From assembly GCF_900112105.1 (NCBI RefSeq), contig NZ_FOKV01000007.1:62001-126000 (forward strand): a stretch of DNA of 64,000 nucleotides. The letters are read 5' to 3'. The DNA comes from Zunongwangia mangrovi. Its GTDB lineage: Bacteria; Bacteroidota; Bacteroidia; Flavobacteriales; Flavobacteriaceae. The notes below the pieces were generated by a model. It worked only from the letters and a program-made list of their open reading frames with translations, did no database searches and was not told the DNA's origin. Position numbers and translations under genes: made by a program. Within the stretch, counting starts at the first letter, position 1; each line of letters opens with the position of its first letter. Shown here piece by piece: positions 1 through 8,262 of the stretch.

Positions 1-186
1 AGGAAACAAAAATAGAATTCTTGCAGGCCAGTAAATATACCATTCGTGCTGCGGAGTAATTCCTAAAAATGCGGTTACCGGTGCAGCTAATTTTGCAGCC
101 GTAGATCCTGTAATTGCAAAAACTAATAGGACAACAACCACCTGGCGGTTAGATGTTAATCCCCAACGTTCTTTTAATTTCTCCAT
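1..186 (-). CDS. DUF6787-like small membrane protein (partial, 3' end outside window)
   Basis: The reading frame starts with ATG at 186-184 and runs off the left edge, giving 62 residues. It begins MEKLKERWGLTSNRQ, followed by a hydrophobic segment (VVVVLLVFAITGSTAAKL) and then HEWYIYWPARILFLFP. This charged start, a transmembrane helix and a WPxR motif match the DUF6787 family of small flavobacterial membrane proteins, which is sometimes misnamed prolipoprotein diacylglyceryl transferase. The function is unknown. The family call rests on recalled similarity, and only the N-terminal part is visible. Confidence 0.6.
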   Translation of the reverse strand, partial: MEKLKERWGLTSNRQVVVVLLVFAITGSTAAKLAAPVTAFLGITPQHEWYIYWPARILFLFP

Positions 187-231
187 GCTGCAAAGATATT
201 AAAAGGAATTAAGTTTTAAAGTCTTAAGCAC

Positions 232-657
232 TTAAATACGTGTGGGCACGCTAAATCGCTGATTATATTGCCTGCTTATATAGACAAAATAATTGTACAG
301 TAAATAGTTTACTTCGTAGCCATAATCTATCTGGGGATTATAATTGATCTCCTGCACATAAAGATTCGTATTATAGCGCATAGGTTGGCGAACACGATTG
401 TTATAATCGTTCACTAAAATCTGATTTTTATTCTCTAAATAACTTTGCGAATAGTAGCCTTCTGGTCTTGCTATACTATTAATAAAAAGATTGAAGCCCG
501 GCTCGATAATTATAATTTCGTATTCCAAACTATCATTGGCGATTCTTACCGTATCATTTTCAGTAGCGTTGTTTTTACCGCTTCGTCCATTGTTTTTGGT
601 TAAACCGCAGCTGTACACAAACAGCACCATTAAAAGTATATAGAGTAAATTTTTCAT
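232..657 (-). CDS. DUF6146 family lipoprotein
   Basis: This is a 141-residue secreted lipoprotein. The signal peptide ends in the lipobox VYSC at about residues 14-17, so the mature protein starts at Cys17 and is probably anchored in the outer membrane. A polar, Asn-rich linker follows, then a conserved-looking core with EYEIIIIEPGF and ARPEGYYSQSYLENKN and a tyrosine-rich tail. This core is typical of DUF6146, a small Bacteroidota family of unknown function. It is read in the same direction as the partial gene to its left, with a short gap of 45 bp. Confidence 0.75.
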   Translation of the reverse strand: MKNLLYILLMVLFVYSCGLTKNNGRSGKNNATENDTVRIANDSLEYEIIIIEPGFNLFINSIARPEGYYSQSYLENKNQILVNDYNNRVRQPMRYNTNLYVQEINYNPQIDYGYEVNYLLYNYFVYISRQYNQRFSVPTRI

Positions 658-683
658 TGTGGCAATTTAGTTAAAAAAGTAAT

Positions 684-1295
684 TTATTTCCCGCCTGTAT
701 AGCCTTTTAAAATACTATCTTTTTTATTTTCTTTTCCAAGAATCATTTCAGAGGCCTTAGGAATGATATTAGGGTCGTCTTCTGTATCCAAAATTGTTTC
801 AAGAAAAGAATTATTATATTTCGAAGAATTTCCTAAAGCATTATCAATTAAGAATTCAATATCATTATTGGTTAAGTTTTCTTTTTTCTTCTGAATACTT
901 AAAATCGCCACCACAACCGGAATCGAAATCGCGGTTATTTTTTTTACTGAATTTTCCTCAATAAGGCAGGATTCACTAATCGTATTGGTAATAGCGCTGA
1001 AGTTTTCGCCTAAAATGATTTCGCCATAATCATTACCGCAATCCAATAAATCGTTTGTTTCTTTTTCTGAAAAAACCTTCATGAATTTAAAAGGATCTGG
1101 AGCTTCTTCAAGCATTTCGGTTAAAGCTTCTTCATGGCCTTCCTGTATTTTATTCTTGAAATTCCCCAGGATCAATGGAAGCACCATGCCTAGAACTGAA
1201 GCAACATTATTATTACTTTCACCAGTTTCCTTGGAAGCTTTATTGATAAGCTGCTTTCCTAAATTAGTATTTAAAACGTCTAATATCGAGGCCAT
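684..1295 (-). CDS. DUF937 domain-containing protein
   Basis: This 203-residue protein has no signal peptide. The N-terminus (MASILDVLNTNLGKQLIN, then VASVLGMVLPLILGNF at about residues 30-46) is the pattern of DUF937/YidB-like proteins: a helical domain with a glycine-containing amphipathic segment. The second half repeats the helical theme with SVKKITAISIPVVVAILS. The biochemical role is unknown. It lies 26 bp upstream of the DUF6146 gene in the same direction, so the two may be cotranscribed. The start ATG at 1295 is the only reasonable one. Confidence 0.75.
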   Translation of the reverse strand: MASILDVLNTNLGKQLINKASKETGESNNNVASVLGMVLPLILGNFKNKIQEGHEEALTEMLEEAPDPFKFMKVFSEKETNDLLDCGNDYGEIILGENFSAITNTISESCLIEENSVKKITAISIPVVVAILSIQKKKENLTNNDIEFLIDNALGNSSKYNNSFLETILDTEDDPNIIPKASEMILGKENKKDSILKGYTGGK

Positions 1296-1467
1296 AAAGA
1301 TTTTTTAGTTTAAATTTTCGAGATTAAAAATCGGCTTTAGAATGTACAAATCTAGCTGCCGACAACTTATTTGAAGTTAAGCAATATTAACTGGCATCGC
1401 TGTTAAAGCTTTATTATAATATCATTCTAGAAAATAGATAAAACTCATAGAATATCGAACTAAAAAT

Positions 1468-1507
1468 AAAACCCAGTCTGAAAATCGACATTTCCAGACT
1501 GGGTTTT
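1468..1507 (-). terminator. Rho-independent terminator of serA
   Basis: A 13-bp perfect stem (AAAACCCAGTCTG pairing with CAGACTGGGTTTT) lies 38 bp past the serA stop. On the - strand it ends in TTTTATTTTT. The + strand side also carries a T run, so it may act in both directions. Confidence 0.85.
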
Positions 1508-1545
1508 TTAATTATTTGATTTGGAGGTGGTAAGCCTTTATTATT

Positions 1546-2517
1546 TTACTTAAAGAAATCCATTCCCGACTTTCCATGAAATTTGCCAATAATTTCTTTT
1601 GCAATTACATCGCCAGCATTATCTATCGCTGCGCCTGTTAGTCCGCCAATATGCGGCGTTAAAGAAATACGCTCGTTCATTAAAAGTTTTATGGCCGGTG
1701 TAGGCTCGTTATCGTAAGTATCTAAACCGGCAAATTTCAATTTAGCATCTTCTAAGGCTTCAATAAGAGCTTCTTCATCGATCGCATTTCCGTTAGAAAT
1801 ATTTACAATTCCTGCATTTGGTTTCATTAAAGCGATTTCTTTAGCTCCAATAATTGGTTTTTTCTGTTCAGAAACACTTAAAGAAATGATATCTGAATTT
1901 TCTAAAACCTGCTCTAAATTCATCGTTTTTAATCCAATTTCGATATTTTGATCCTGAATTTTAAGTTGAAGTTTAGCACCAACTACATTAGGATCTGTAG
2001 CGATAACCTTCATCCCAAAACCTAAGGCGATTTTGGCTATTTCCTGACCAATTTTTCCAAAACCAATAATTCCTATTGTTTTTCCCTGAAGTTCGATTCC
2101 GCCTGAATAAAAGTTTCTTAGGTCCTTAAAGTTCATATCGCCTTCCAGTGGCATATTTCGGTTAGAGTGATGTAAAAATCGGCTTCCACCAAGAATATGA
2201 GCAAAAACAAGTTCGGCTACAGATCTTGTTGCAGCAACAGGAGCATTGATAAACTGAATCCCATTTTTCTCGGCTTCAGCAACAGAACTTACTACCTGCT
2301 CGTCACCAATTACAGCGATAAATTTTAGCTGAGGCGCACCCGTAACAACTTCATTTTCTATAAATGTTGTGCGCGAAATTATCCCTTCAATGTTTTTTGC
2401 ATTGATATATTCTTTTAGCTGAGATTGGGCAACCTTCACAGATAAAACATTAAAGCCAGCTTCGGTTAATTGAGAAACTGCGGCTTGTGAAAGCCCATCG
2501 GTAACTAAAATATTCAT
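1546..2517 (-). CDS. serA: D-3-phosphoglycerate dehydrogenase / D-2-hydroxyacid dehydrogenase
   Basis: This 323-residue enzyme of the D-isomer-specific 2-hydroxyacid dehydrogenase family would oxidise 3-phosphoglycerate with NAD, the first step of serine synthesis. The NAD-binding glycine motif IGIIGFGKIGQEIA is at about residues 147-160, the acidic motif GLDTYDNEP near 270 and the catalytic-histidine motif LTPHIGG near 290. It has no ACT domain, so it is the short form. serC lies immediately upstream, 19 bp away in the same direction, which supports the pathway. One oddity: the position that normally reads (S/A)RG, carrying the substrate-binding Arg, reads SNG here in VNISNGNAIDEEAL. Confidence 0.85.
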   Translation of the reverse strand: MNILVTDGLSQAAVSQLTEAGFNVLSVKVAQSQLKEYINAKNIEGIISRTTFIENEVVTGAPQLKFIAVIGDEQVVSSVAEAEKNGIQFINAPVAATRSVAELVFAHILGGSRFLHHSNRNMPLEGDMNFKDLRNFYSGGIELQGKTIGIIGFGKIGQEIAKIALGFGMKVIATDPNVVGAKLQLKIQDQNIEIGLKTMNLEQVLENSDIISLSVSEQKKPIIGAKEIALMKPNAGIVNISNGNAIDEEALIEALEDAKLKFAGLDTYDNEPTPAIKLLMNERISLTPHIGGLTGAAIDNAGDVIAKEIIGKFHGKSGMDFFK

Positions 2518-2536
2518 GAATTTTTATTTTTCGTAT

Positions 2537-3601
2537 TTATGAAATCTTTTCAAAATGCTGCATAACATCAACCAAAACCTGCACGCTTTCTAGAGGCATC
2601 GCGTTATACATCGAAGCACGATAACCACCAACACTTCTGTGGCCATTAATTCCGTTAATATTGGCTTCTTTCCAAAGTTTATCGAAAGTCGCTTTATCGG
2701 CAGCTTCTACAAGGTTAAAAGTTGGGTTCATGGTAGAGCGATCTTCTTTTTCAGCAAAACCTTTAAACAATGGATTTCGATCTATTTCAGCATAAAGCAA
2801 GTTTGCTTTTTTATTGTTTTGATCTTCAATTCCTGCAATTCCGCCTAAATTTTTAAGCCATCTTAAATTCAGTAAAGAAGTATAAATGGCAAAAACAGAT
2901 GGCGTGTTAAACATACTGTCTTTATCGATATGAACCTGGTAATTCATCATCGATGGAATTTGACGCTCTACTTTTCCTAAAATATCTTCTTTCACCACGG
3001 CAAGCGTTACACCCGCTGGTCCCATATTTTTCTGTGCACCGGCATAGATCAAATCAAACTGACTAAAATCCATCGTTCTTGATAAAATATCACTACTCAT
3101 ATCGCAAACCAATGGCACATCGGTTTTTGGGAAAGATTTCATCTGCGTTCCATAAATAGTATTGTTACTGGTGCAGTGAAAATAATCTGCATCGGCAGGA
3201 ATGCTGTAATCTTTAGGAATATAGTTGAAGTTTTTGTCTTTAGAAGAAGCAATTTCCTGCACCTCTCCAAACAGTTTAGCTTCTTTAATCGCTTTGCTAC
3301 TCCATGTTCCTGTGTTGGTGTAAGCGGCTTTTTTCTGCAATAAATTATAAGCAACCATTAAAAACTGCATACTGGCACCACCATGTAAAAATAGCGCCTG
3401 GTATCCTTTATTCTGAAGTCCTAAAAGTTCTAAAACCAAAGCGCGAGCCTCTTCGATAACTGAAACAAAAGCTTCACTACGATGCGAAATTTCAAGAATT
3501 GAAAGTCCGCTATTATTAAAATCCAATACTGCTGCAGAAGCTTTTTCGAAAACTTCTTGTGGCAAAATGCAAGGTCCTGCGCTAAAATTATGTTTTTTCA
3601 T
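2537..3601 (-). CDS. serC: Phosphoserine aminotransferase
   Basis: This 354-residue class V PLP aminotransferase converts 3-phosphohydroxypyruvate and glutamate to O-phospho-L-serine and 2-oxoglutarate. The start MKKHNFSAGPCILP is the SerC signature FSAGP. The PLP lysine is in YAGAQKNMGPAG at about residue 191, and the C-terminus has GHRSVGGYRASMYNAMP, which binds phosphate. Length is normal for the family. It forms a two-gene unit with serA. The upstream gap of 193 bp to the acyl-CoA reductase holds one copy of the dispersed repeat. Confidence 0.95.
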   Translation of the reverse strand: MKKHNFSAGPCILPQEVFEKASAAVLDFNNSGLSILEISHRSEAFVSVIEEARALVLELLGLQNKGYQALFLHGGASMQFLMVAYNLLQKKAAYTNTGTWSSKAIKEAKLFGEVQEIASSKDKNFNYIPKDYSIPADADYFHCTSNNTIYGTQMKSFPKTDVPLVCDMSSDILSRTMDFSQFDLIYAGAQKNMGPAGVTLAVVKEDILGKVERQIPSMMNYQVHIDKDSMFNTPSVFAIYTSLLNLRWLKNLGGIAGIEDQNNKKANLLYAEIDRNPLFKGFAEKEDRSTMNPTFNLVEAADKATFDKLWKEANINGINGHRSVGGYRASMYNAMPLESVQVLVDVMQHFEKIS

Positions 3602-3699
3602 ATGGTATTTAGGTTAAGCTCTTAAATGGAGCTTTTCTTTGCTGTATGTCGTAAATTTTAAAATGACTTATCAAAATTCGATAAAAACAGCGCCAAATT

Positions 3700-3797
3700 T
3701 ATTGGCGCCGCCAAAGGGTTTAATATCTCGAGGCTTGCCTTGAAATTAAAAATTTGTTTCTAACGATTACCTCGTGGGTTTGCCCCTAGCTAGTTTA
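3700..3797 (+). repeat. Dispersed intergenic repeat, copy 1
   Basis: The copy runs from ATTGGCGCCGCCAAAGGG to GTTTGCCCCTAGCTAGTTTAC. It shares its order of blocks with the copies near 5411, 28779, 33481 and 60563. Its right end contains the TAA stop codon of the - strand acyl-CoA reductase gene (3795-3797). Upstream, the arms GCGCCAA (3690-3696) and TTGGCGC (3702-3708) form an extra hairpin. Confidence 0.8.
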
Positions 3798-4865
3798 CTG
3801 GTTTAAATCGATTAAAAATTGCAGCGTGTCTACGCCGTCTGCATAATCCCAAAGTTGTGGTTGCTGAGTTTCGCCAAATTTCACTTCATTTTTTGCTGAA
3901 GCTTCTTTTCTTACCACACATTGTAATTGATCTGCTTTTTCTTCCAATTCTTGCTGAAGTTGTGCTTCATCCTCATAATATTCATAGAAAAGTACTGAAA
4001 TTGGTGATCCAAAACCTTCATCTTCTTTCAGCATTAAAAATCCGTTATCCAGAATATTAAATTCACTCATTAAATACACGGCTTTATTATAATCGTAGTT
4101 ATTGGCGTATTTATTTTGATTAATAATATCGTTCCAATGATAAATTCCTTTATAGAAATGGTCAAAATCGTAATTTTTAGGCAAAAATAATTTAGAGACA
4201 TTACGACAACCCAGGCCGTAGTATCTAAAAATATCTTCAGCTAAGGCCTTTAATTCGGTTTCGGTTTCATCACCGCGAATAATGGCAACCGAGTTTCGGT
4301 TTTTACGTATAATATTGGGTTTATTCTTAAAGTAATATTCAAAATAGCGCGCGGTGTTATTGCTTCCGGTAGCTATAACGGCATCAAAATTCTCTAATTT
4401 CTCCTGGGTGAAGGTGATCTTAGATTCGAATTCGTTATTTAATTCAGCTAAATAATTACACAAAATTGGCAAAAGCTGCTTATCATTATCAGATGGCTTT
4501 ATAAGCACATTATTACCAGAGATTAAAACACTCAAAAAATCATGGAAACCAACCAGCGGAATATTTCCGGCCATAATGATAGCAATGGTTTTTGGTGAAA
4601 TATCGTCTTTAATCGCATAATCTTTTACCCAGGCTTCAAGATTAGCCGTAGTTAAAGCTTCACTCCATTGTTTTAGAGCGAATAGAACATTGTCTCTGGT
4701 AAACCAGCCATTATAATGTACTGCTGAATTGATTTTGTATTCCAGTTCGTCGAAATATTTTTTATCGATTTCTGAAAGATTTAGCGCTGAATCACTTTCA
4801 GCATTAAAATTCTTAAGAAAATCGCCCAATTTTGAAAAATATGAAATACGTTCTTTAATTGTCAT
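3795..4865 (-). CDS. Acyl-CoA reductase (LuxC-like)
   Basis: This 356-residue protein resembles the LuxC/acyl-CoA reductase family within the aldehyde dehydrogenase fold. It shows an NAD-binding-like stretch (IAIIMAGNIPLVGFHDFL at about residues 93-110), a VLIKPSDND motif, AVIATGSNNTARYFE, and the likely nucleophile cysteine in YGLGCRNVSKLFLP at about residue 222. It would reduce an activated acyl group to an aldehyde with NADPH, but the natural substrate is unknown in this phylum. It is divergent from the ferredoxin gene and upstream of serC, an arrangement common in Flavobacteriaceae. No signal peptide is present, so it is cytoplasmic. Confidence 0.8.
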   Translation of the reverse strand: MTIKERISYFSKLGDFLKNFNAESDSALNLSEIDKKYFDELEYKINSAVHYNGWFTRDNVLFALKQWSEALTTANLEAWVKDYAIKDDISPKTIAIIMAGNIPLVGFHDFLSVLISGNNVLIKPSDNDKQLLPILCNYLAELNNEFESKITFTQEKLENFDAVIATGSNNTARYFEYYFKNKPNIIRKNRNSVAIIRGDETETELKALAEDIFRYYGLGCRNVSKLFLPKNYDFDHFYKGIYHWNDIINQNKYANNYDYNKAVYLMSEFNILDNGFLMLKEDEGFGSPISVLFYEYYEDEAQLQQELEEKADQLQCVVRKEASAKNEVKFGETQQPQLWDYADGVDTLQFLIDLNQ

Positions 4866-5007
4866 TCCTAATTTGGTTATGAAAAGCCTTCACGTTAAAT
4901 TTGTAACAGCGAAATTAAAACTTCCTAACTGGAAAAACTATAAAATTTCCTAAAACTGGAAGCAAAACTGAAGAATCGCCTTATTTTTACAAACTAAAAA
5001 AACAGCT

Positions 5008-5355
5008 ATGGCAATCATTATAACAGATGAATGTATAAACTGCGGCGCTTGCGAACCAGAATGCCCTAATACAGCAATTTACGAGGGAGCAGATGACTGG
5101 CGTTATGCAGATGGTACAGATCTTTCTGGTGATATCGTATTACCATCTGGGACAGAGGCTAATGCTGAAGAAGCCCAGGAACCAGTAAGTGACGAGTTTT
5201 ATTATATCGTACCAGATAAATGTACAGAGTGTAAAGGTTTTCATGAAGAACCACAATGTGCGGCAGTATGCCCGGTAGATTGTTGTGTTCCAGATGATGA
5301 TCATGTAGAGAGTGAAGAAGAACTTTTGACCAAACAAAAGTTTATGCACGATTAG
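5008..5355 (+). CDS. 4Fe-4S dicluster ferredoxin
   Basis: This 115-residue ferredoxin has two cluster motifs. The first is [19 protein letters not shown] at residues 10-28, and the second is [18 protein letters not shown] near residues 72-89, with an insertion between the second and third cysteines. An acidic insert of about 40 residues separates them. It transfers low-potential electrons in the cytoplasm. It is transcribed divergently from the acyl-CoA reductase gene and may serve that reaction or general metabolism. A terminator follows 25 bp after the stop. Confidence 0.93.
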   Translation: MAIIITDECINCGACEPECPNTAIYEGADDWRYADGTDLSGDIVLPSGTEANAEEAQEPVSDEFYYIVPDKCTECKGFHEEPQCAAVCPVDCCVPDDDHVESEEELLTKQKFMHD

Positions 5356-5380
5356 TCACTAAGATTAATTTTCAGAATAT

Positions 5381-5411
5381 AAAAGTCCGTTTTCTTAAAC
5401 GGACTTTTTTT
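5381..5411 (+). terminator. Terminator of the ferredoxin gene
   Basis: A 12-bp stem, AAAAGTCCGTTT pairing with AAACGGACTTTT around a TCTT loop, ends in a run of seven T. The dispersed repeat starts directly after it. Confidence 0.9.
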
Positions 5412-5509
5412 ATTGGCACCGCCAAAGCGTATAATACCCAGAGGCTTGCCTCGAAATTAAAAATTTGTTTCCAACGTATGCCTAGAGGGCTTGCTCCGAG
5501 GTAGTTTAC
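5411..5509 (+). repeat. Dispersed intergenic repeat, copy 2
   Basis: This is a full-length copy, from ATTGGCACCGCCAAAGCG to TTGCTCCGAGGTAGTTTAC. It fills the space between the ferredoxin terminator and the AraC gene. The TAA stop of the - strand AraC gene (5506-5508) lies inside its last bases, as in copy 1. Confidence 0.85.
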
Positions 5510-6384
5510 GAGATATTTACTCGTAATTCGTTTCTATACTTAGAAGGTGATTTACCGGTAAACTTTTTAAATTGCTTATTAAAATGACTAAAGTTATTAA
5601 AGCCGCATTCAAAACAAATATCAGTAATACTCATTTGCTCTTCATGTAAAAGTTTGGCTGCGTGTGCCAGGCGATATTCGTTAACGAACTGCGTAAATGT
5701 TTTACCTGTGATCTTTTTAAAGAATCGGCAAAAGGCGGGTACCGTCATACTGGTAAGCTCGGCAACTTCTTCTAAAACAATAGTTCTTTTAAATTCTTCC
5801 TTTACAAAATTAAAGATTTGATTAATACGATTATTATCCTGAAGTTCGGTTTCTAGTACAAAACCCTGAGCATTAAGAATGGTATAATTTCTTGCTTCTT
5901 CTAAATGTTTAAAGATCTCCAGTAAGGCTACCAGCCGCCCAAAAGGTGAGCGGTGTTTTAGTTCTTCGATCTTTTCACCAATATATCTTTTATCTTCCCC
6001 GTGAAAAACAATTCCTTTTTTTGCTTTTTCTAATAAGGTGACAATATTTTTTGTTTCAGGAATATTAAAAAATGTTTCTCCAAGAAAATCTGGATGAATT
6101 TGGATTACCGTTTCTCTTTCGTACCTGTTCAATTTAGTGGTAAAACCACAGTGAGGTAAATTAGAACCAATAAGTATAAGATCTCCTTGTCTATAAAAAG
6201 AAACATGGCTACCAATTTGCCTTTTTCCTGAGCCACTACTTATATAAACCAGTTCTATCTCTGGATGATAGTGCCAAAAATTATTGTTTTTATTAGGTGA
6301 ACTATGATCAAATGTTTGGTATTTAAACGAACTACCAAATTGAGGTTCAACCTTTTCGAAAACTGCTTTTTGTGATTTTATCAT
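5506..6384 (-). CDS. AraC family transcriptional regulator with cupin sensor
   Basis: This 292-residue regulator has an N-terminal cupin-like domain. Residues about 35-100 contain FWHYHPEIELVYISSGSG and QGDLILIGSNLPHCGF. The C-terminal AraC double helix-turn-helix lies at about residues 190-290, with MTVPAFCRFFKKITGKTF and the second-helix signature ITDICFECGFNNFSHFNKQF. The cupin probably senses a small carbohydrate-like ligand. It is divergent from the secreted protein gene at 6603, with a gap of 218 bp, so it may regulate that gene. It is not obviously part of the arabinan locus, whose sensor is encoded at 7353. Confidence 0.9.
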   Translation of the reverse strand: MIKSQKAVFEKVEPQFGSSFKYQTFDHSSPNKNNNFWHYHPEIELVYISSGSGKRQIGSHVSFYRQGDLILIGSNLPHCGFTTKLNRYERETVIQIHPDFLGETFFNIPETKNIVTLLEKAKKGIVFHGEDKRYIGEKIEELKHRSPFGRLVALLEIFKHLEEARNYTILNAQGFVLETELQDNNRINQIFNFVKEEFKRTIVLEEVAELTSMTVPAFCRFFKKITGKTFTQFVNEYRLAHAAKLLHEEQMSITDICFECGFNNFSHFNKQFKKFTGKSPSKYRNELRVNIS

Positions 6385-6554
6385 ATCGATAACGTTTTAG
6401 CTGAATTGGAACTTCAAATTATGGATATTTTATTATGTCGAAAATTAACCTAAAAATGTTCTCATTGCAAAATTAACCATTTACGATAATATTTTCGGTT
6501 AAAATAGCACATATTTTAGTTTATTTTCTATTAAGCTTCACATAAGTTTCACTC

Positions 6555-6562
6555 TATATTTG
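6555..6562 (+). promoter_or_regulatory. Bacteroidota -7 box, TATATTTG
   Basis: The motif matches TAnnTTTG exactly, 40 bp upstream of the ATG at 6603. No exact TTTG -33 box is at the usual spacing. The site gives a plausible promoter for the secreted protein. Confidence 0.55.
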
Positions 6563-6602
6563 TTGCAGGATAATTAGTAATTTAACAAAAACACCGAAAA
6601 TC

Positions 6603-7178
6603 ATGAAAAATCTATTTAAAGCAACAGTTTTGGTTTTAGCATTAGTATTAGGTAATACTTTGAACGCTAAAGACATAGAAGTAAAGGTGAGCGAAGAAAA
6701 ATTAGTAGTAGAGTTAGATAATACTCAAGAAGGATCTACACTAATTTTAGCAGATATGAATGGAGAGGTTCTTTTTAAAGATGCTTTAATGGAGTCTTCT
6801 TATAAAAAAGCTTTAGACCTTCACAGCATTCCTTCTGGAACTTACTTTTTAAATTTCGAGAAAAATGATAGTATTTTAACTACAGTGATCACTAAAAATG
6901 CTGATGGCGTAACTGTAAATAAAACAGAATCTAAAATTTTCTTTAAGCCTTTCTACAAAACTTTAGAAGATAAAGTGTTAGTTTCTTTTACAAACCCAGG
7001 TTACGAAGATGCAACATTTAGAATTTACGATGCTGAAGGAACTTTAATGTCTTCTTCAACAAACAATGACCTTGTGGTAAAGAAAACTTTTGATTTCTCT
7101 GAAGTACCTGCAGGAGAATATTTAATTTCTTTAAAAGTAGGAGAGCGTACAATTACTAAAACTATCACATTAGGATAA
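6603..7178 (+). CDS. Secreted protein made of two tail-like beta domains
   Basis: This 191-residue protein has a signal peptide (LFKATVLVLALVLGNTLNA, cut near residue 22). The rest looks like two beta-sandwich modules of about 80 residues. Each ends in a motif resembling the type IX secretion C-terminal signal or DUF3244: IPSGTYFLNFEKN near residue 78 and VPAGEYLISLKVGERTITKTI at the C-terminus. No catalytic domain is present between the signal peptide and these modules. It is a single-gene unit with its own -7 box and terminator. The function is unknown, and a structural or surface role is a guess. Confidence 0.7.
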   Translation: MKNLFKATVLVLALVLGNTLNAKDIEVKVSEEKLVVELDNTQEGSTLILADMNGEVLFKDALMESSYKKALDLHSIPSGTYFLNFEKNDSILTTVITKNADGVTVNKTESKIFFKPFYKTLEDKVLVSFTNPGYEDATFRIYDAEGTLMSSSTNNDLVVKKTFDFSEVPAGEYLISLKVGERTITKTITLG

Positions 7179-7210
7179 GACCTTGGAATAAATTCCAATC
7201 AACTTAATAG

Positions 7211-7243
7211 AAAAAGCCGACTAAATTATTAGTCGGCTTTTTT
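7211..7243 (+). terminator. Terminator after the secreted protein gene
   Basis: A 14-bp perfect stem (AAAAAGCCGACTAA with TTAGTCGGCTTTTT) around a 4-nt loop, followed by T residues. Confidence 0.9.
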
Positions 7244-7280
7244 AATTTAATATTTATTTAAGCGTTTGATTTATAGAGAT

Positions 7281-7339
7281 CTGAATCGAGGCTTTTAAAG
7301 ATTTTCTATTTATACCTCAAGGGATTGTGCCGAGGTTTT
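7281..7339 (+). repeat. Degenerate copy of the dispersed repeat
   Basis: The stretch keeps GAATCGAGGCTTTTAAAGAT and CCTCAAGGGATTGTGCCGAGG, spaced as in the full copies but with many changes. It sits between a + strand terminator and the stop codon of the - strand araR gene, the same setting as copy 2. Confidence 0.45.
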
Positions 7340-7352
7340 GGATTTGTATTAA

Positions 7353-8042
7353 TTAAAGTTTGAATGAAAAACCATCGTCGGTTTTTCTTTTATATTTTTC
7401 CTGATCAAATTTATATAGGAAGCTTCCTTTTCTGGAAGAACTCATGTCTTTTTCATCCAATTTCACTAAAATATCAAAAGAGTTTATTTTATTGATGAAG
7501 TTACGTTTATCCAATTCTTCCCCTAAGATTGCTTCATATAATTTCTGAAGTTGTCTCATCGTAAATTTCTCAGGTAGTAATTCGAAGCCAATGGGACCGT
7601 TTGAAGCACGGTATCGTAATCTACTAATCGCGTGCTTTACCATCTTACTATGGTCAAAAATTAGATCTGGAGCTTCAGAAAGCGTAAACCACTTTGCTGA
7701 ATAATTTTCGGTAAGTTCAGTATTATGCTCGGCGATATTGATCAAAGCAAAATAAGAAACCGATAAGGTTCTTTCTACCGGATCCCTGTCTACTTTACTA
7801 AAATTATAAAGTTGTTCCAGGTAAACATTATTGATTCCCGTTAGGTGATGTAAAATTCTATTGGCGGCATGATCCAGATTTTCATCTTTTTTAAGGAATC
7901 CACCCATTAGCGACCATTTGCCACGTTCGGGTTCAAAATCTCGCTTAATAAGTAATATTTTAAGTTCTTCTTCATCGAAGCCAAAAATGATACAGTCTAC
8001 AGCGAGCAGAACTTTATCTTCAGAACTATAACTATGGATCAT
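7353..8042 (-). CDS. araR: Nudix-type L-arabinose-responsive repressor AraR
   Basis: This 229-residue protein has an N-terminal Nudix fold (about residues 8-150) and a C-terminal winged-helix DNA-binding domain (about 150-229, with QLQKLYEAILGEELDKRNFINKI). It matches the NrtR-like family to which the characterised Bacteroides thetaiotaomicron AraR belongs. The Nudix box is broken: in GFLKKDENLDHAANRILHHL the catalytic REUxEE glutamates are Ile and His. It is therefore a ligand sensor, not a hydrolase. It is divergent from susC. Likely operators at susC and araB are listed separately. The family predicts that L-arabinose releases it from DNA. Confidence 0.88.
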   Translation of the reverse strand: MIHSYSSEDKVLLAVDCIIFGFDEEELKILLIKRDFEPERGKWSLMGGFLKKDENLDHAANRILHHLTGINNVYLEQLYNFSKVDRDPVERTLSVSYFALINIAEHNTELTENYSAKWFTLSEAPDLIFDHSKMVKHAISRLRYRASNGPIGFELLPEKFTMRQLQKLYEAILGEELDKRNFINKINSFDILVKLDEKDMSSSRKGSFLYKFDQEKYKRKTDDGFSFKL

Positions 8043-8079
8043 TGGTAGAATTTAAAAAGTGCCAATTTAGGATAATTTC

Positions 8080-8119
8080 AAAGTAAATCATAATAGAAAC
8101 CGGTTTCTAAAGTAAATCA
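8080..8119. promoter_or_regulatory. CCGG-centred palindrome between two 11-bp direct repeats
   Basis: TAGAAACCGGTTTCTA (8094-8109) is a perfect 16-bp palindrome. AAAGTAAATCA occurs on both sides, at 8080-8090 and 8109-8119. It lies in the araR-susC divergent region. The CG-centred form is typical of LacI-family operators, so the two LacI proteins encoded at 29.3-31.4 kb are candidate binders. Confidence 0.6.
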
Positions 8120-8228
8120 AAAAATTAACAAACTAAGCAGGACACCACAGTATGGCAGGTATAGAGCAGGATAGAATTATGAAATTCATTTATTTAATAA
8201 GCTATAGTTAAAAATATGTAAAAAAATA

Positions 8229-8261
8229 TTTGCTTTTTTAATGAAACTTTAATTAAATTTG
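8229..8261 (+). promoter_or_regulatory. susC promoter, TTTG-N21-TAAATTTG
   Basis: The -33 box TTTG is at 8229-8232 and the -7 box TAAATTTG at 8254-8261, with a 21-bp gap. This fits the Bacteroidota consensus. Transcription should start near 8268, inside the operator. Confidence 0.7.
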
Positions 8262-8262
8262 G

